Shown one piece after another: positions 23,199 to 34,168 of a DNA stretch of 64,000 nucleotides. Every line of letters begins with the position of its first letter. Position 1 is the first letter of the stretch. Source of the DNA: Pteria penguin (taxonomy: Eukaryota > Mollusca > Bivalvia > Pterioida > Pteriidae); contig CM068592.1 in assembly GCA_035048485.1 (NCBI GenBank), forward strand, positions 35,038,001 to 35,102,000. Direction: 5' to 3'. The translations under genes and the position numbers were made by a program. The notes under the pieces were generated by a model. That model did no database searches, was not told the DNA's origin, and worked only from the letters and a program-made list of their open reading frames with translations.

Positions 23199-23640
23199 AA
23201 TTAACATGATGAACATGGGAGTCCTTTCATACCATCTATCCGCTTAAGGTTTTTACTTTCCTTCAGGAGTCATTGTCGCAATTGATAATGTTTGATGCGA
23301 GCTATTATCGCTCTTGGTCGTGTTGGACTCGGCTTCCCTACTCGGTGGGACACTTCGATGTCTTCCTTGGACAGGGGAACGTTGATTTTATTAGCTATGT
23401 CCACCAGAACATCATCGGTGTCCGTCTTCTGTTCTTCGACTCCGAAGACACGGATACAGTCGCATCTAAAATACATCTCAAGGTCGTCCAGTTTTTGCTC
23501 GAGCATGCGGTTTTTATCAGAGAGATCCTGCATACACTGAATGATGGGTTGTACCCGTGCATCGACCATTGTTTTGATCTCGTCTACCATTATGTTTTTG
23601 ACCGCAGTTGCATAACATCGATGTCCGAGATCTGAGGTTC
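23199..23640 (-). pseudogene. L1-like LINE ORF1, central part (coiled coil and RRM-like region)
   Basis: The open frame at 23590-23270 begins MVDEIKTMVDARVQPIIQCM, runs through a heptad-like DLSDKNRMLEQKLDDLE coiled coil, and then the RRM-like CIRVFGVEE..DTDDVLVDIANKI and DIEVSHRVGKPSPTRPRAII. The last block is a signature of Transposase_22-type L1 ORF1. A stop after QLRQ is followed by the still recognisable LLKESKNLKRIDGMKG up to the PLE insertion. The N-terminus was not resolved. Confidence 0.8.
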
Positions 23641-24184
23641 CTGGTCATGGGGTGTGGGAGTGGGCGTGGATGTAAGGAGCGACTGGTAAACCGGGGATGG
23701 GGCCTTTGAGAGAATGACTTAAAGCAGCAATTTTCCATGGAGAGACATGTCGGCTGGGTTTTGGTCCAGAAAACTGGATCCACCTCCATTCAAATTCATT
23801 AAAGACAGTTTGTCTCGTGTGGATATGTGTCAATGACGGAGATATATCGAACGATGACGATGAGTGTTTATGTTTTGATGAAATAATAAGTTTACGCTAT
23901 AACATGGGCTGGAATGCATTCGTGATGGAGTCCGCTGAGTTCGTGAGTATAGTAGAAAAATGTTTATTTTCTTACCATTCAGGAATGCGGTATTGTTAAG
24001 TCCGTAAAAAAATTGGTGCAACACAATAAGTATCCAATTGCCAACTTTTAAAACTTCACACTGCCTCTTTATTGGGTTAAGAAGACACTTTTTCACATTT
24101 TATTTCTCAGTCTAAAATTTTCGGGTGGCTATTTGGCGCACTTTCATGTTAAAACTAACAGGTAGATGATTTTTGAATTGCAAG

Positions 24185-24870
24185 AACTATAAGTTATGTA
24201 GTCTGTCCCTCTAGAGCCTTATGCATAAGCCATTGTGCACTGACATACATATTCCAAAACCTACCTTTCCCATACTGCTAATTGGGACTTTTACAGATCA
24301 AGAACCTAAGCGCGATCACTGTACAGTTGGTGTGTTGGTATATTTTGTATTTATATTTATACCATAATATTCATGTACTGTGAACGTGGAAATGTTAGAG
24401 TAAAAATAAATTTCACGATTTTGGGTGATTACACAACCATCGCAAAAATACCCCCGCTCAAAATATTGTACAATTTTTGTCTTATTTTCGGCCGTATAAT
24501 GAACGGATTCTCCACGTTTACATTCCCTTCCGGAGTATGAGCGATACGCAGCATCTACGCACCATTACCATTTTCAGTTAGAACCGAGGTAGCAGCATCG
24601 TGGGTAATCCCATGAGTTTTGAGGATAAAAAATGAATAAGGTTGAAAGAACCTGGCACTTCCAAAATTAAACACCCCCTCCCCCTTGCGAAATGTCGGAT
24701 TTGAATTTTCACGGAATATTCCCTGAAAACTGAAAAACCCCGTTTACGGCATATATTTTTATGACCACTAAAAGTGGGTAAACTGTTGGTCCTTGTTGTC
24801 TTTAGGGAGTACTATTTAGAAATCTGAAATGTGTGTTCTTTGATTGTACTGCTTTTTTGGTGAGTCGAAA
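24185..24870 (+). mobile_element. Diverged PLE-B 3' region
   Basis: 24185-24350 retains the order of the PLE-B end (CCCTCTAGAGCCTTATGCA, later TAATTGGGACTTTTACAGAT). 24740-24870 matches the later tail (TTTATGACC.., TTTGATTGTACTGCTTTT, GGTGAGT). The middle is unrelated or unalignable by eye. Confidence 0.5.
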
Positions 24871-24877
24871 GGTGGAT

Positions 24878-25066
24878 GTGCAAAGTAGTTGTTGTTGTTG
24901 TAACAGTAGTAGTAGTGGTAGTTTTAGAAGTAGATGTGGTGAGAGTCGTAACAGTGTCAGTACCAGTAGTAGTAGTAGTAGCAGTGGTAGCAGTAACAGT
25001 AGTAATAGTAGTCATTGTTGAAGTAGTAGTTGTTGTTGTAGTAGTTGTTATTGTTGTTGTTTTGTA
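24878..25066. repeat. Imperfect (GTA/GTT)n trinucleotide repeat
   Basis: Mixed TAG/TTG triplets. All three plus frames are open, which explains the Ser/Asn- and Val-rich frames. Confidence 0.9.
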
Positions 25067-25861
25067 GTGGTAAATTTTGAAATGACATTTGTCAGAAATA
25101 TTTTGATACCTTTTAATTTTGTTGATGAGTCGAATCCAAATTCAAATTCGTGTGTAAATTTGGAAAAAAAATCCAACGTGTCCTTCCTTATGCACCGTAT
25201 ACCCTCCCCCCCCCCCCTTACCTCGCCATTAGTGTTGCCTAAAGGGTGTTCGTTTGAATAAAATCAAGCTATGCTGAATTATGAGATTACTAATTAAAGT
25301 GTGTTTTCTGAAACATACATGTTATATTCACATGTAAATTCTACAAAATATCATTGTAAGTGCTTGCAAATTTTAGATTTTATATGCGTGTGTCAAATAA
25401 CCAAGCACTCAAGTTAACAATATAGACTATTTTGGTTACGTAATAAATTTCTGTTGAAATTGCATTCTCCGAAAAAATACCCACACCCTCAAGGACAAGA
25501 ACAAGCAATGAATTAAATGCATGAATTTACAAAGAAGAGAGACAAAGCACCTATTCAGGTGATCATACATATATCTAGAATCTTTAAAGTTTGGCGGTAA
25601 ACTTTTGCAATGTACCTGTATGTTTAAATGTGTCAGACGTGTAAATGGAAAGCTAAATATAACAATTCTAGGTAAAGACATATTTTCTTACCGAGAAGGA
25701 TACACACGGATTCAGAAAATCAAACCAAGGGTAAGTTAAAATTTTGATACTGGTATTTCACCTAGGATTTCCCTAATAGTGTTTAATGTGTGCATTCAGA
25801 TCTCAATTTAATACTCAACCTAATATTTAGATGACTAACTATCTATCCCTCTGTCTGTTCA

Positions 25862-25878
25862 TCCCTCCATCTATCTAT

Positions 25879-25937
<59 letters not shown>
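25862..25937. repeat. (CTAT)n microsatellite
   Basis: About 19 tetranucleotide units. Confidence 0.95.
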
Positions 25938-26895
25938 CATGTATCTGATAAATAAAGACAACATCAACACGTTGATATGTAGTTATTTTATTATTTCATT
26001 TCAACGCCATAAAGCGCTATGTATAGCAGATGGAGATGGTTGATATTTGCACATGGATTGCCATCTGTGGACATATATACCTCCATCTGGCAGACCAATC
26101 AAATGAAGCGCGGAGTGGTACTCATATGTTTGGTTTACAAACAATAAAACTGCTCCTATGTCGATAAAGACGCCCGTTGTTACATTGGCAATTTTTTTGT
26201 ATATTATAATGAATAGAACAAAAGTCAATCCCTCTGTATCTTTGCTGTTCTTCACGATAGAAAAGAATGCATTTGGTCTTCAACTTTTCCAGTATATCAT
26301 GTTCTTGATAACAGATGATCAATAATCAATAATTACGTCATTACTTGTATGTATGTCGTCTACGTGTCACCTAACCATAGAGTACGAGTACAGCAATTTT
26401 TGCCTTGAGTTCAATGACATGGGAAAATGTGTCTATACGATAGAGAACTTTACAGATAATGATGAACAAACCCTTTTTGACTTGTTTGATGAATAAATAG
26501 AACCCTTAGCCTAAACAAACGCGAGTACAGTAGGCCAGTTAAACAACCCAAACTTTCAACCAGTGCAAGGATTTATGTATCGGCAATCCAGGATTTCCAT
26601 TTCCCTGAAACACCAGCAGCCCCCGTCACAATACCTACCAATAGGTTCAAAGTTGCCAGTATTGAGCTACATGACTACTTATTTGAGGCGAGACCGTCAT
26701 CAATTATAAAGATGAATGCAGCCTGGAGAATTATAATATTTCAAGGCTGCTGAAATGTTCTCTTGCAATAAGTGGTTTCAAAACACAAATGTTCGATAAA
26801 TAACAAGAAACACTCACATTCCACCAATATCCGGCCACTTGGCCTTTTTCAAGTGGCACATTATGTACATGTCTGATCACAAAAATTGAGAGTCT

Positions 26896-27123
26896 TTAAG
26901 GGCGATAATCAACCATACCAAAGAAATCTCTCTCGAAGTTGTTATCCTCTGTAGAGGAGCAGCACAGAGAACTTTCAAATTCGTCGTCTCTGAATTTTCT
27001 GATACAGACCTGTGTGTCGCCTCTGCTGTCTGTGAAAATCACACGTGTCGTTCTTGCCCCAGTGCTAAATTCTTGAGAAAAGCCAATCATTTTAACTTCA
27101 AGTTCCTCCAATAAGGCTGCCAC
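26896..27123 (-). CDS. Unknown protein segment conserved between the duplicated copies
   Basis: Open frame of 75 codons on the minus strand. The middle, TDSRGDTQVCIRKFRDD, and the end, ERDFFGMVDY, are kept in copy 2 (63646-63900), where the frame carries at least one shift and stop. Conservation is better here than in the flanking bases, which suggests a formerly coding exon. I do not recognise the family. No clear splice sites were assigned. Confidence 0.35.
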   Translation of the reverse strand: MAALLEELEVKMIGFSQEFSTGARTTRVIFTDSRGDTQVCIRKFRDDEFESSLCCSSTEDNNFERDFFGMVDYRP

Positions 27124-27125
27124 TC

Positions 27126-28805
27126 AATTTTGCTCCTAGTGTAAGTACAGCATAGATCCAGTAACATGACAAGACTTCGATAATATTTCTTCAATGCCTT
27201 CTTCGATAACTGTAAATTTCACTTCTAATTCCGAAAATGAATATGAAAAATATAAGAAATGAATGTTATTCGGTTTCGGAAGTACTCGAGAATCATAAAT
27301 CTGTCCTCAATACGTTTGGTATTGACTCAAATAAATTAAATTTAGAACTTCCATATTTGTACTGCATTCCAAAAATGCACAAAAATCCTTACAAACAACG
27401 CTTTATCGCTGGTTCCTCGAAGTGTTCCACAAAATCTGTATCGATGCTACTCACAAAAATATTATCAGAAATTAAATCTGGCCTTCATAGATATTGCGAA
27501 ACAGTATATTCCAGAAGTGGAATTAATCAAATGTGGATCCTTAAAAATTCAAAAGAGTTGTTAGAAAATCTAAAATCAAAAAGTTTTACTAAAATTCACT
27601 CTATCAAGTCTTTTGACTTTTCGACTCTTTACACAACGATCCCTCATCAGAAATTAAAAGACAGATTAGCGGAAATAATTCAAAATGCATTTACTAGTAA
27701 AAACGGAAACCGCAAATTCAAATATATAGTAATAGGCCACGATAAAATTTACTTTGTTAGGGAAAATTCTGATTCAAAAAATAAATACAGTGAAACAGCT
27801 GTCATCCAGATGTTGAACTTTCTTATCGATAACGTTTTTGTGGTGTTTGGAGGAAAGGTTTTTCAACAAATTGTCGGCATTCCAATGGGCACTAACTGTG
27901 CTCCGCTTCTGGCTGACATATTCCTTTAGTCATACGAAGCTGAATTCATTCAGTCTTTGCTTTCGCAAGGAAAAAAACAATTGGCTCTTGGCTTCAATAT
28001 TACTTACAGATATATAGATGACTTGCTTTCAATTAATAATCCTTCATTCGCGGATTACCTTAGCATCATCTATCCAAGTGAACTTGAGGTCAAAGAAACC
28101 ACAGAAAGTAGTAATTCTACTTCGTATTTAGATATTATGTTGTCTTTCCACATTAATGGTCAATTGAACACCTCACTCTATGACAAACGTGACGATTTCA
28201 ATTTCGCTATCACAAACTTTCCTTTCATAAGTAGCAACATTTCATCATCGCCCGCATACGGCGTATTCATATCTCAGTTAATACGTTATTCCAGAGCATG
28301 TTCAAATTACAGTGACTTTGTTCTGAGGGCTAGGCGACTTTCAGTTAAGCTGCTCAACCGGGGTTATATATGTGTTAGACTAGCAACGTCACTGAGGAAA
28401 TTCTATGGTCGTTACGAGACTCTTATTACTCCATATGATATCTCGTTACCCAGACTTTTAAATGATATTCTGGACTGAGACCGATTCCGATCATTTTACA
28501 CAGATTTGACACCTTCTATACTAGAAGGTTACCTACTTCGATTTCTCCATATATAAATACATATGGAATTTACACGATCTGACTCTTTCTACTGGGTATA
28601 TGTGACGGGTGTTGCTAGCAAACAGGAGATGCTCACTCTCCCCGGGCACCTGATCTCACTCCATCACAGGGGTTCACATATGCTCTTCAAGTAGACATAT
28701 TTTGTTATTTTCCATTTGTTTTTCATTTTCACTGATTTTGTATGTCCTCTGGTTTTATGATTTTTGGACTTGTGCTTTGGATTTATCCATCATCTCTACA
28801 TTCAG
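27126..28805 (+). mobile_element. PLE-A copy with a nearly complete RT frame and full tail
   Basis: 27237-27929 and 27930-28478 form one RT frame broken by a single TAG after LLADIFL at 27927-27929. The copy at 50018-50680 has TAC (Tyr) there, so this is one nonsense change. Motifs: LPYLYCIPKMHKNPYKQRFI, FDFSTLYT (motif A), GIPMGTNCAPLLAD, and YRYIDDLLSINN (catalytic xDD). The C-terminal region ends LNDILD and a stop at 28478. Bases 27190-27236 carry a plausible N-terminal extension in another frame (NFTSNSENEYEKYKK), so a frameshift near the start is likely. The non-coding tail runs from 28479 to about 28805. No GIY-YIG follows the RT. Confidence 0.85.
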
Positions 28806-28807
28806 AC

Positions 28808-28925
28808 AGTTGTTATGGGGAATTTATATTACCATCTGAATTTTGATAAATTTATCATGACGCCCCACCAGGCGTCATTCAATTTACCAAAACCGAGATG
28901 GTAATATAAATTCCCCATAACAACT
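28808..28925. repeat. 118-bp perfect hairpin (MITE-like)
   Basis: Thirty-base perfect inverted arms (starting AGTTGTTATGGGGAATTTAT), with an inner smaller hairpin GACGCC..GGCGTC. It lies exactly between a plus-strand PLE-A tail and a minus-strand PLE-B tail. Confidence 0.85.
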
Positions 28926-30815
28926 ATTTGAAAGAAAAAAGAGGAGTTACTGGCTCAGTTATGTGGCAGAAATCACCATGGAGCTAAACAATACATAAAT
29001 ATAAATAATATACTAGAACATATAACACATTACAAAAATATTTGATTGTAGTGCAATTACGATACCGACTTAGGACGGTCATTTAATTTGACAAAAGCCA
29101 AACAAATGGTGTGGTTAACAGGTTTGCGGGCCCACCTTCCCATTCACCGTAACAGCAGAACAATCAAAGGACGTACATTTTAAAATTTACAAATAATCCT
29201 CCATGTAAAGACCAAGGGTCAACAGGTATCGCATATTGAGAGGTCATAAAAATATAAACACGTAAGGTATTGTAAAACACATAATGGTATAAAAATATAT
29301 GCGACATCAACATGATAAACCGTGCTCTGCCAGTCTGAAAGCGAGCTAAGACCCTAGATCTGTAGGAGTCCCGACCTACAGTCAGAGGGGACGATGTTCA
29401 GGACCATGTCTCCTCTGAAAGAGGTTTGGACAAGGCCCGTCATATGATCCCCACCGCCCTGTTAGTCAGCGTGCAACGTTCAAGTAAAAGTCTGCATAAG
29501 GCTGTAGAGGGGCCAAATACAAGACCTATAGTCTTTTTGGTGATCTCAATATCATACCGTCTGTTTGGAAGACGTTTGACTATTTTATTACATGATAAAA
29601 TAACGTTATCGGAGCTTTTTACATCCCTTAGTTTATATACGAGATCACCGTAAAAATTAGGATGGGAAATTCCATTGGATAACTACTGTTGAAAAGAAAT
29701 ATTTCCAAATTTAGATAGAAGTTCTGAATAAGATCTGAAGAATTTGCCGAATGTTTTTCTTAGCTTGTGATATCTATAACCCTGAGTTGAAAGTTTGGTA
29801 GTAATTTGTAAATTTCGTTTATGAAAGTCCAAAACATCGGTGCAGCCTCTGACAAATGGAACTAATTGAGATATATAGATACCATATGATGGGAGTCGAG
29901 GGACATCGCCATCCAAGTAAGGGAAATTTACAATAGGAAATCCAAAATCCTCACGTTTATCATAAATATTAGTATATATTAGGTGGTTGATAATTTTGAT
30001 GTTTAAATCTAAAAAGGTGTAGATTTATCTCAAGTATTAGCTTTATTCAATGTGAGCTCTGGTGGATGTATTTCTGATATATATTGTTAGAATAAATATA
30101 GAACATATATACTTTATAATTTAGTGCACCATATGCGCATTTCGACAACTTATGTCTCTTCAGTGATTCAGGGTTGTCGATAACCAAAATGTCATCCAGA
30201 TATCTGCAAGTATTATTAAATTTGTCAATGAGGTCAAAACGTTTTGATTTTTGAATAGAAACCATAAAATCCCTCTCATAACAATAAAGAAATAAATCTG
30301 CTATCAGAGGAAGTACATATGTAGGTTTTAGATTCTCTGTGAAAACACCATTGTATAAGAGACAGCAACTTGCTTTTAATCAAATCATGAGGCAGCGATG
30401 TATAAAGTGTAGAAAAATCAAATGTAGAAATTTGAGTCGCTTTGAAATTTAGCGAAAGAAGTTTGTCTATAACGTCATGAGAATTTTTAATCGACCAAAA
30501 GTAATTGATGTTAGTATTATGAAATGCGACATCACAATATTTGATAATATGATCTTTTATAGCAGTTAGAGCAGACGTAATATGCTTCGATAGTACCGTA
30601 GTAGAGCAGTGGCTAGAATTAGATATGAAACGTGATTTATATGGACTTTTATGTAGTTTTGGGAGCCAATATATGGTTGGTAGATCAGATTTATCAGTTT
30701 TAATTTTGAAGTCGGACATGGTCATGAGGCGATCGTGCAAGGTGCTGTCTTTTGAGGTAGGGCTTTCCACATATGTAATAGTGGAGTTTAATTCGTTTTA
30801 AGTACTTCAATATAA
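28926..30815 (-). mobile_element. PLE-B copy with RT, internally deleted
   Basis: Minus strand, 5' to 3': 30770-30276 encodes the fingers and motif A (PTIYWLPKLHKSPYKSRFIS, YFWSIKNSHDVIDKL, FDFSTLYTSLPHDLI). Then the GIPMGTNC region is deleted, joining near 30309 to ADLFLYCYERDF. Next come YLDDILVIDNP, a foreign 78-bp insert (30089-30166), the DGDVPRL..SYGIYISQLV region (29916-29683), the C-terminus in another frame to about 29426, and the tail to 28926. Frames are otherwise well kept, so this is a fairly young but dead copy. Confidence 0.85.
30089..30166 (-). mobile_element. Short (about 78-bp) insert with a hammerhead-like core
   Basis: Compared with the uninterrupted PLE-B at 740-765, four bases are replaced by this segment. 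On the minus strand it contains CTGAAGA, a GACA..TGTC stem, GAAA, then TGCGC..GTGCA. Other copies lie at 45430-45510 and, diverged, at 11480-11530, 11770-11835 and 19760-19810. Confidence 0.6.
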
Positions 30816-31345
30816 TATAGTTTAACATAATATTTTTTTAATAACATTTTTTGAGTTTGAAAATACCAACAGTAAATGTGCATATAGTATTGATTAAAAC
30901 CAGAAACGGAATGGCACTGAACGTTTATTCTTTGATTTATATCCAGATTCCTCAAAATAAATAGGTAAAAAGACATCTATGGAATGCATCATGTCTACAT
31001 ATGATTTCTCATTTGGCAAACCTGCATTATTGATCTCATTAATATAAATTTGTACATGGTATATTCATTGGAAAATGTAATTTGTTATTAGTGTTCTGTT
31101 CGGAGAATTTTAATGAGCTTATTCAAATTTTTTATTTTCATATCCTTGTCAATTGGGTATTTATAATACAGCTGAGACAGGGTACTTCTTTTATTTATTT
31201 ATTTTTATTTATTTTTTTTTTTTCAGAACATCATTTCATGAAGAAGATGATGTCACACTTATATCTACAGATAGGTTTTGGAGGTGAGTAATGAAACTTT
31301 TATAACCGATAAGAATTTGAATTCCTTAAAGCTTAGTGTTAAAAG
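30816..31345. other. No gene confirmed; possible mini-exon
   Basis: 31227-31283 (57 nt, plus) has a T-rich acceptor ending TTTCAG and a strong donor GAG/GTGAGTA. It is open in two phases. In phase 1 it could be an upstream exon of the NADAR gene, but its peptide is unremarkable and it is 2.9 kb away. Confidence 0.25.
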
Positions 31346-31349
31346 GTTA

Positions 31350-32115
31350 CCTTTCCCAATGCTCCCCATCCTCGACTCTAAGGTTTGGCTTTACATGCCA
31401 TTGCCCTTACCTTTAACTACATATGCTGGCTTTACATCTCTGTACTCGCCGACCTTAACTACAGGTTCTGGTCTTTACATCCCAGTGCTCCCAATCCACC
31501 ATTGCAGATTTTGGCTTTACACCTCATTACTCCGTGTCCGTGACTTCTACATCCCACTACGTCTTACCATTGATTGTTGCTATACCTTCCACTATCTCTT
31601 ATCCTTGACTGCAGATTGTGGTTTTTCCTCCCATTACTCTATACCTCTGACTGAAGTTTCCCGCTCTATCTCTCATGACTATACCTGCAAATATTCAACG
31701 TCTTTTACTATAGGTTCCGGTTATACCATCCAATACTTATAATTGACCGACGACTTCTGCTTTGCTTTCCAATACTTATATTTGTGACTGAAGACTCCAG
31801 CTAAACCTGCCATTACTCCTTATCTCTGAGCACGGGCTCTGGCCGTTCCTTTTGTTACTCCATATCCCTGACTGCAGGTTATACCCCAATGACTCGAAAT
31901 CTCTGACCGCAAGGTCCGACTGTACCTACAAATACACCACATCCCTGACCGCAAGCTCCGACTGTACCTACAAATACACCACATCTCTGACTGCAGGCTC
32001 CGGGTATACCTACAAATACTTCACTTCCCAAATTCCAGATCCTGCCTGTACTTCCCATTATGGTCTATCCCTGTCTGCATATTTTGGTTCTACATCCAAA
32101 ACGCTCCTTACACTA
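31350..32115. repeat. Degenerate 42-bp minisatellite
   Basis: The clearest units (31905-32030) are 42 bp: CTGACCGCAAGCTCCGACTG, then TACCTACAAATACACCAC and four more bases. Because 42 is divisible by three, long frames with a 14-residue period (SLTAGSGYTYKYTT type) appear at 31278-31742 and 31852-32121, in different frames. I read these as repeat artefacts. Confidence 0.8.
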
Positions 32116-32119
32116 ATAT

Positions 32120-34165
32120 AAATGTAACAACATTCACCAAGACACAAAGCCTACAGTCCGGGATGGGGAGTACTAAAGCCAGAACCAATAACCTGTATTT
32201 ACTTATCTATTTATTTGTTTAGAGACAACAGCCAAACATGCACACTTATAGCAGTATTACACGATAGAAACTAGTACCACCTTCCACTCTTCTCCTAATT
32301 CTAGATAAATATACAAAATCGATGACTGAACGTAAAACAAAACTTTTGTATATAGCGACATATGAGAAGAGACATGTTGTTGTATAAGTAATTATGAAAT
32401 ACAAAGGACTTATTTTGTTCATGTTAGATAAAACAAGGGCAAGATAATTGACTTACACCTTTGTTTCCAGTGGAGCTCTAGCACAATTTATGGTATGTCT
32501 TTATTACGATAATTTTTTCGTCGCGAAAATTGATTTTTAATTTAATTTACTTCCAATTTGAAATGTTCTGGCTTTAAAACCATCGCCATCGAAATTATAG
32601 TGTTTTATTTGGACTTTAAATTTTGAAAATCCAGTGGCACTCTTTCCAATTTATACTTCCAGCTATTCTGTCACTCATACAGATTTGTCGGGCTACAAAT
32701 TCAACTGCAAAAGACAATGGAGATAATTCCGGTAAATTACGTTAATATGCCTCTTTTCATTTTCTCTATAACTGTAATGATTTTAAATATGCTTTCACAT
32801 AAGCACATATATCATATATCGTTGTTGTAAGTATTGGGGTTGCGTATTTATCCGTTTTTATCACATCAAAAAGAAACTATTTGGATTGTTGTTAGGATGG
32901 TATATTTTCTCTAATATACATACTTTCATAGAGAGAATGGATTAATCTGGTTCACTGAAATGTCAAATAGTGATAAAGAAGTATTTTGAATCTATGACAT
33001 TCTACCCTAGATTTGACCCTTGGCCTCGCCAACATATATCAAAGCAAATAAGGAGCACTCAACACCGTAAACTACTTTAGATGACTTAAAGTAAAAGTAA
33101 CGAAGCTACTTTGTAGGATAGGATCTTTTCATAAGAGTAGTTGAAAATATGTCTGTCAGATAGATACAACATATTTTACACTTTCTTTTTGTCTTCACAC
33201 TTACATGTACATAATCGTAGGAATCTTTTTGTAATGTCGACAACTTTAAGTATACATGGTTTCATATAAATGAAACGGCATTTTGATACTATACTTTGTT
33301 GTTGTTTACTCTAAAAACTTAGGTTAATTTCGTGCATGTACATATAGTATCTATTATATCCCTGGCCTGAGACATAATAGCCTGGTACCTTTTTATAGTG
33401 GGCGACGTGCCCACCACCATGTAACTTCTTGTATCAGATATTCGTAGAATATTAATGCCCGACAAGTGTCCTCGGGAAACATTTGTCCATTTCCAAAGAT
33501 TCATGAATAGTGGTTAAATGTAACCTACGAGAATGTACCGAAGGTTTAAGCACATCTCCCTGGAATAAAAGGAAAATATCAGAGAAAATATAATGAGACA
33601 AAAGGTCTTGGAGAAGAAAATATCTCTGTTTGAATCGTATACAAAGAGCATTAAATGGATCAATCCAGTGCAGAAAATTTGAAAACAAAAAGGAACAACG
33701 TTATGATAGGATTATTATTATTTTTGTCATTCCCCCGCTGGAATATTTTTCTATATCAGCGATACAAAAAAGAAAGAAAAATATTTAGTCAGTGACAATG
33801 AAAGTATATCTGCGAACGGACCATTTCATAATTCAGTTTATATCCAAGATTATACGAATTACTAATGAGTTATTTCCTATTTTTGAGGAGTGTTATTCAT
33901 CATATATTCATAATTGTGTCGGATTGTTAAAACCGTGTTCGCGGGTAATTTTGCAAATTAATCAATTAACTGAAAATACTCAATTTTGTCTTTTGTTTTG
34001 TGTCCGAGTTTGAGTATTAAATCAACAACAGATGACATGACTACCCGGAAGCCATTGCTTACTCCTCCTAAATTCTTGATCTCGTCATCGTTTAAAGTTC
34101 TGCGTTATTACTTTCTAACCTTATTTACCTCCGATTTACTGTCTTGATGAATATAATTTTTTTTC
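32120..34165. other. No gene recognised
   Basis: AT-rich, with only short shadow frames. If the NADAR gene has extracellular exons they should lie here or further upstream; I could not identify any. Confidence 0.4.
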
Positions 34166-34168
34166 CAG

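Larger units (their letters stand above)
25310..27125. repeat. Segmental duplication, copy 1
   Basis: Colinear with 59140-63960. Shared anchors: CAAGCACTCAAGTTAACAAT (25404; 59248), the block at 25545-25670 against 59640-59760, TTGATATTTGC (26040; 60262), ACCAATCAAATGAAGCGC (26092; 60313), CAATTTTTGCCTTGAG (26393; 63216), and ATACCTACCAATAGGTTCAA (26631; 63451). Copy 1 lacks three insertions present in copy 2. It ends where a PLE-A copy begins near 27126. It contains an insertion-like stretch with a (CTAT)n repeat that I could not match in copy 2. Confidence 0.8.

Noticed and set aside
24812..25067. Ser-rich, Thr-rich and Val-rich frames
   Set aside because: They arise from the imperfect trinucleotide repeat, which is open in several frames at once.
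31227..31283. 57-nt segment between a good acceptor and a good donor
   Set aside because: Plausible as a phase-1 exon of the NADAR gene, but it is open in two phases and far from the next exon; left as a note only.
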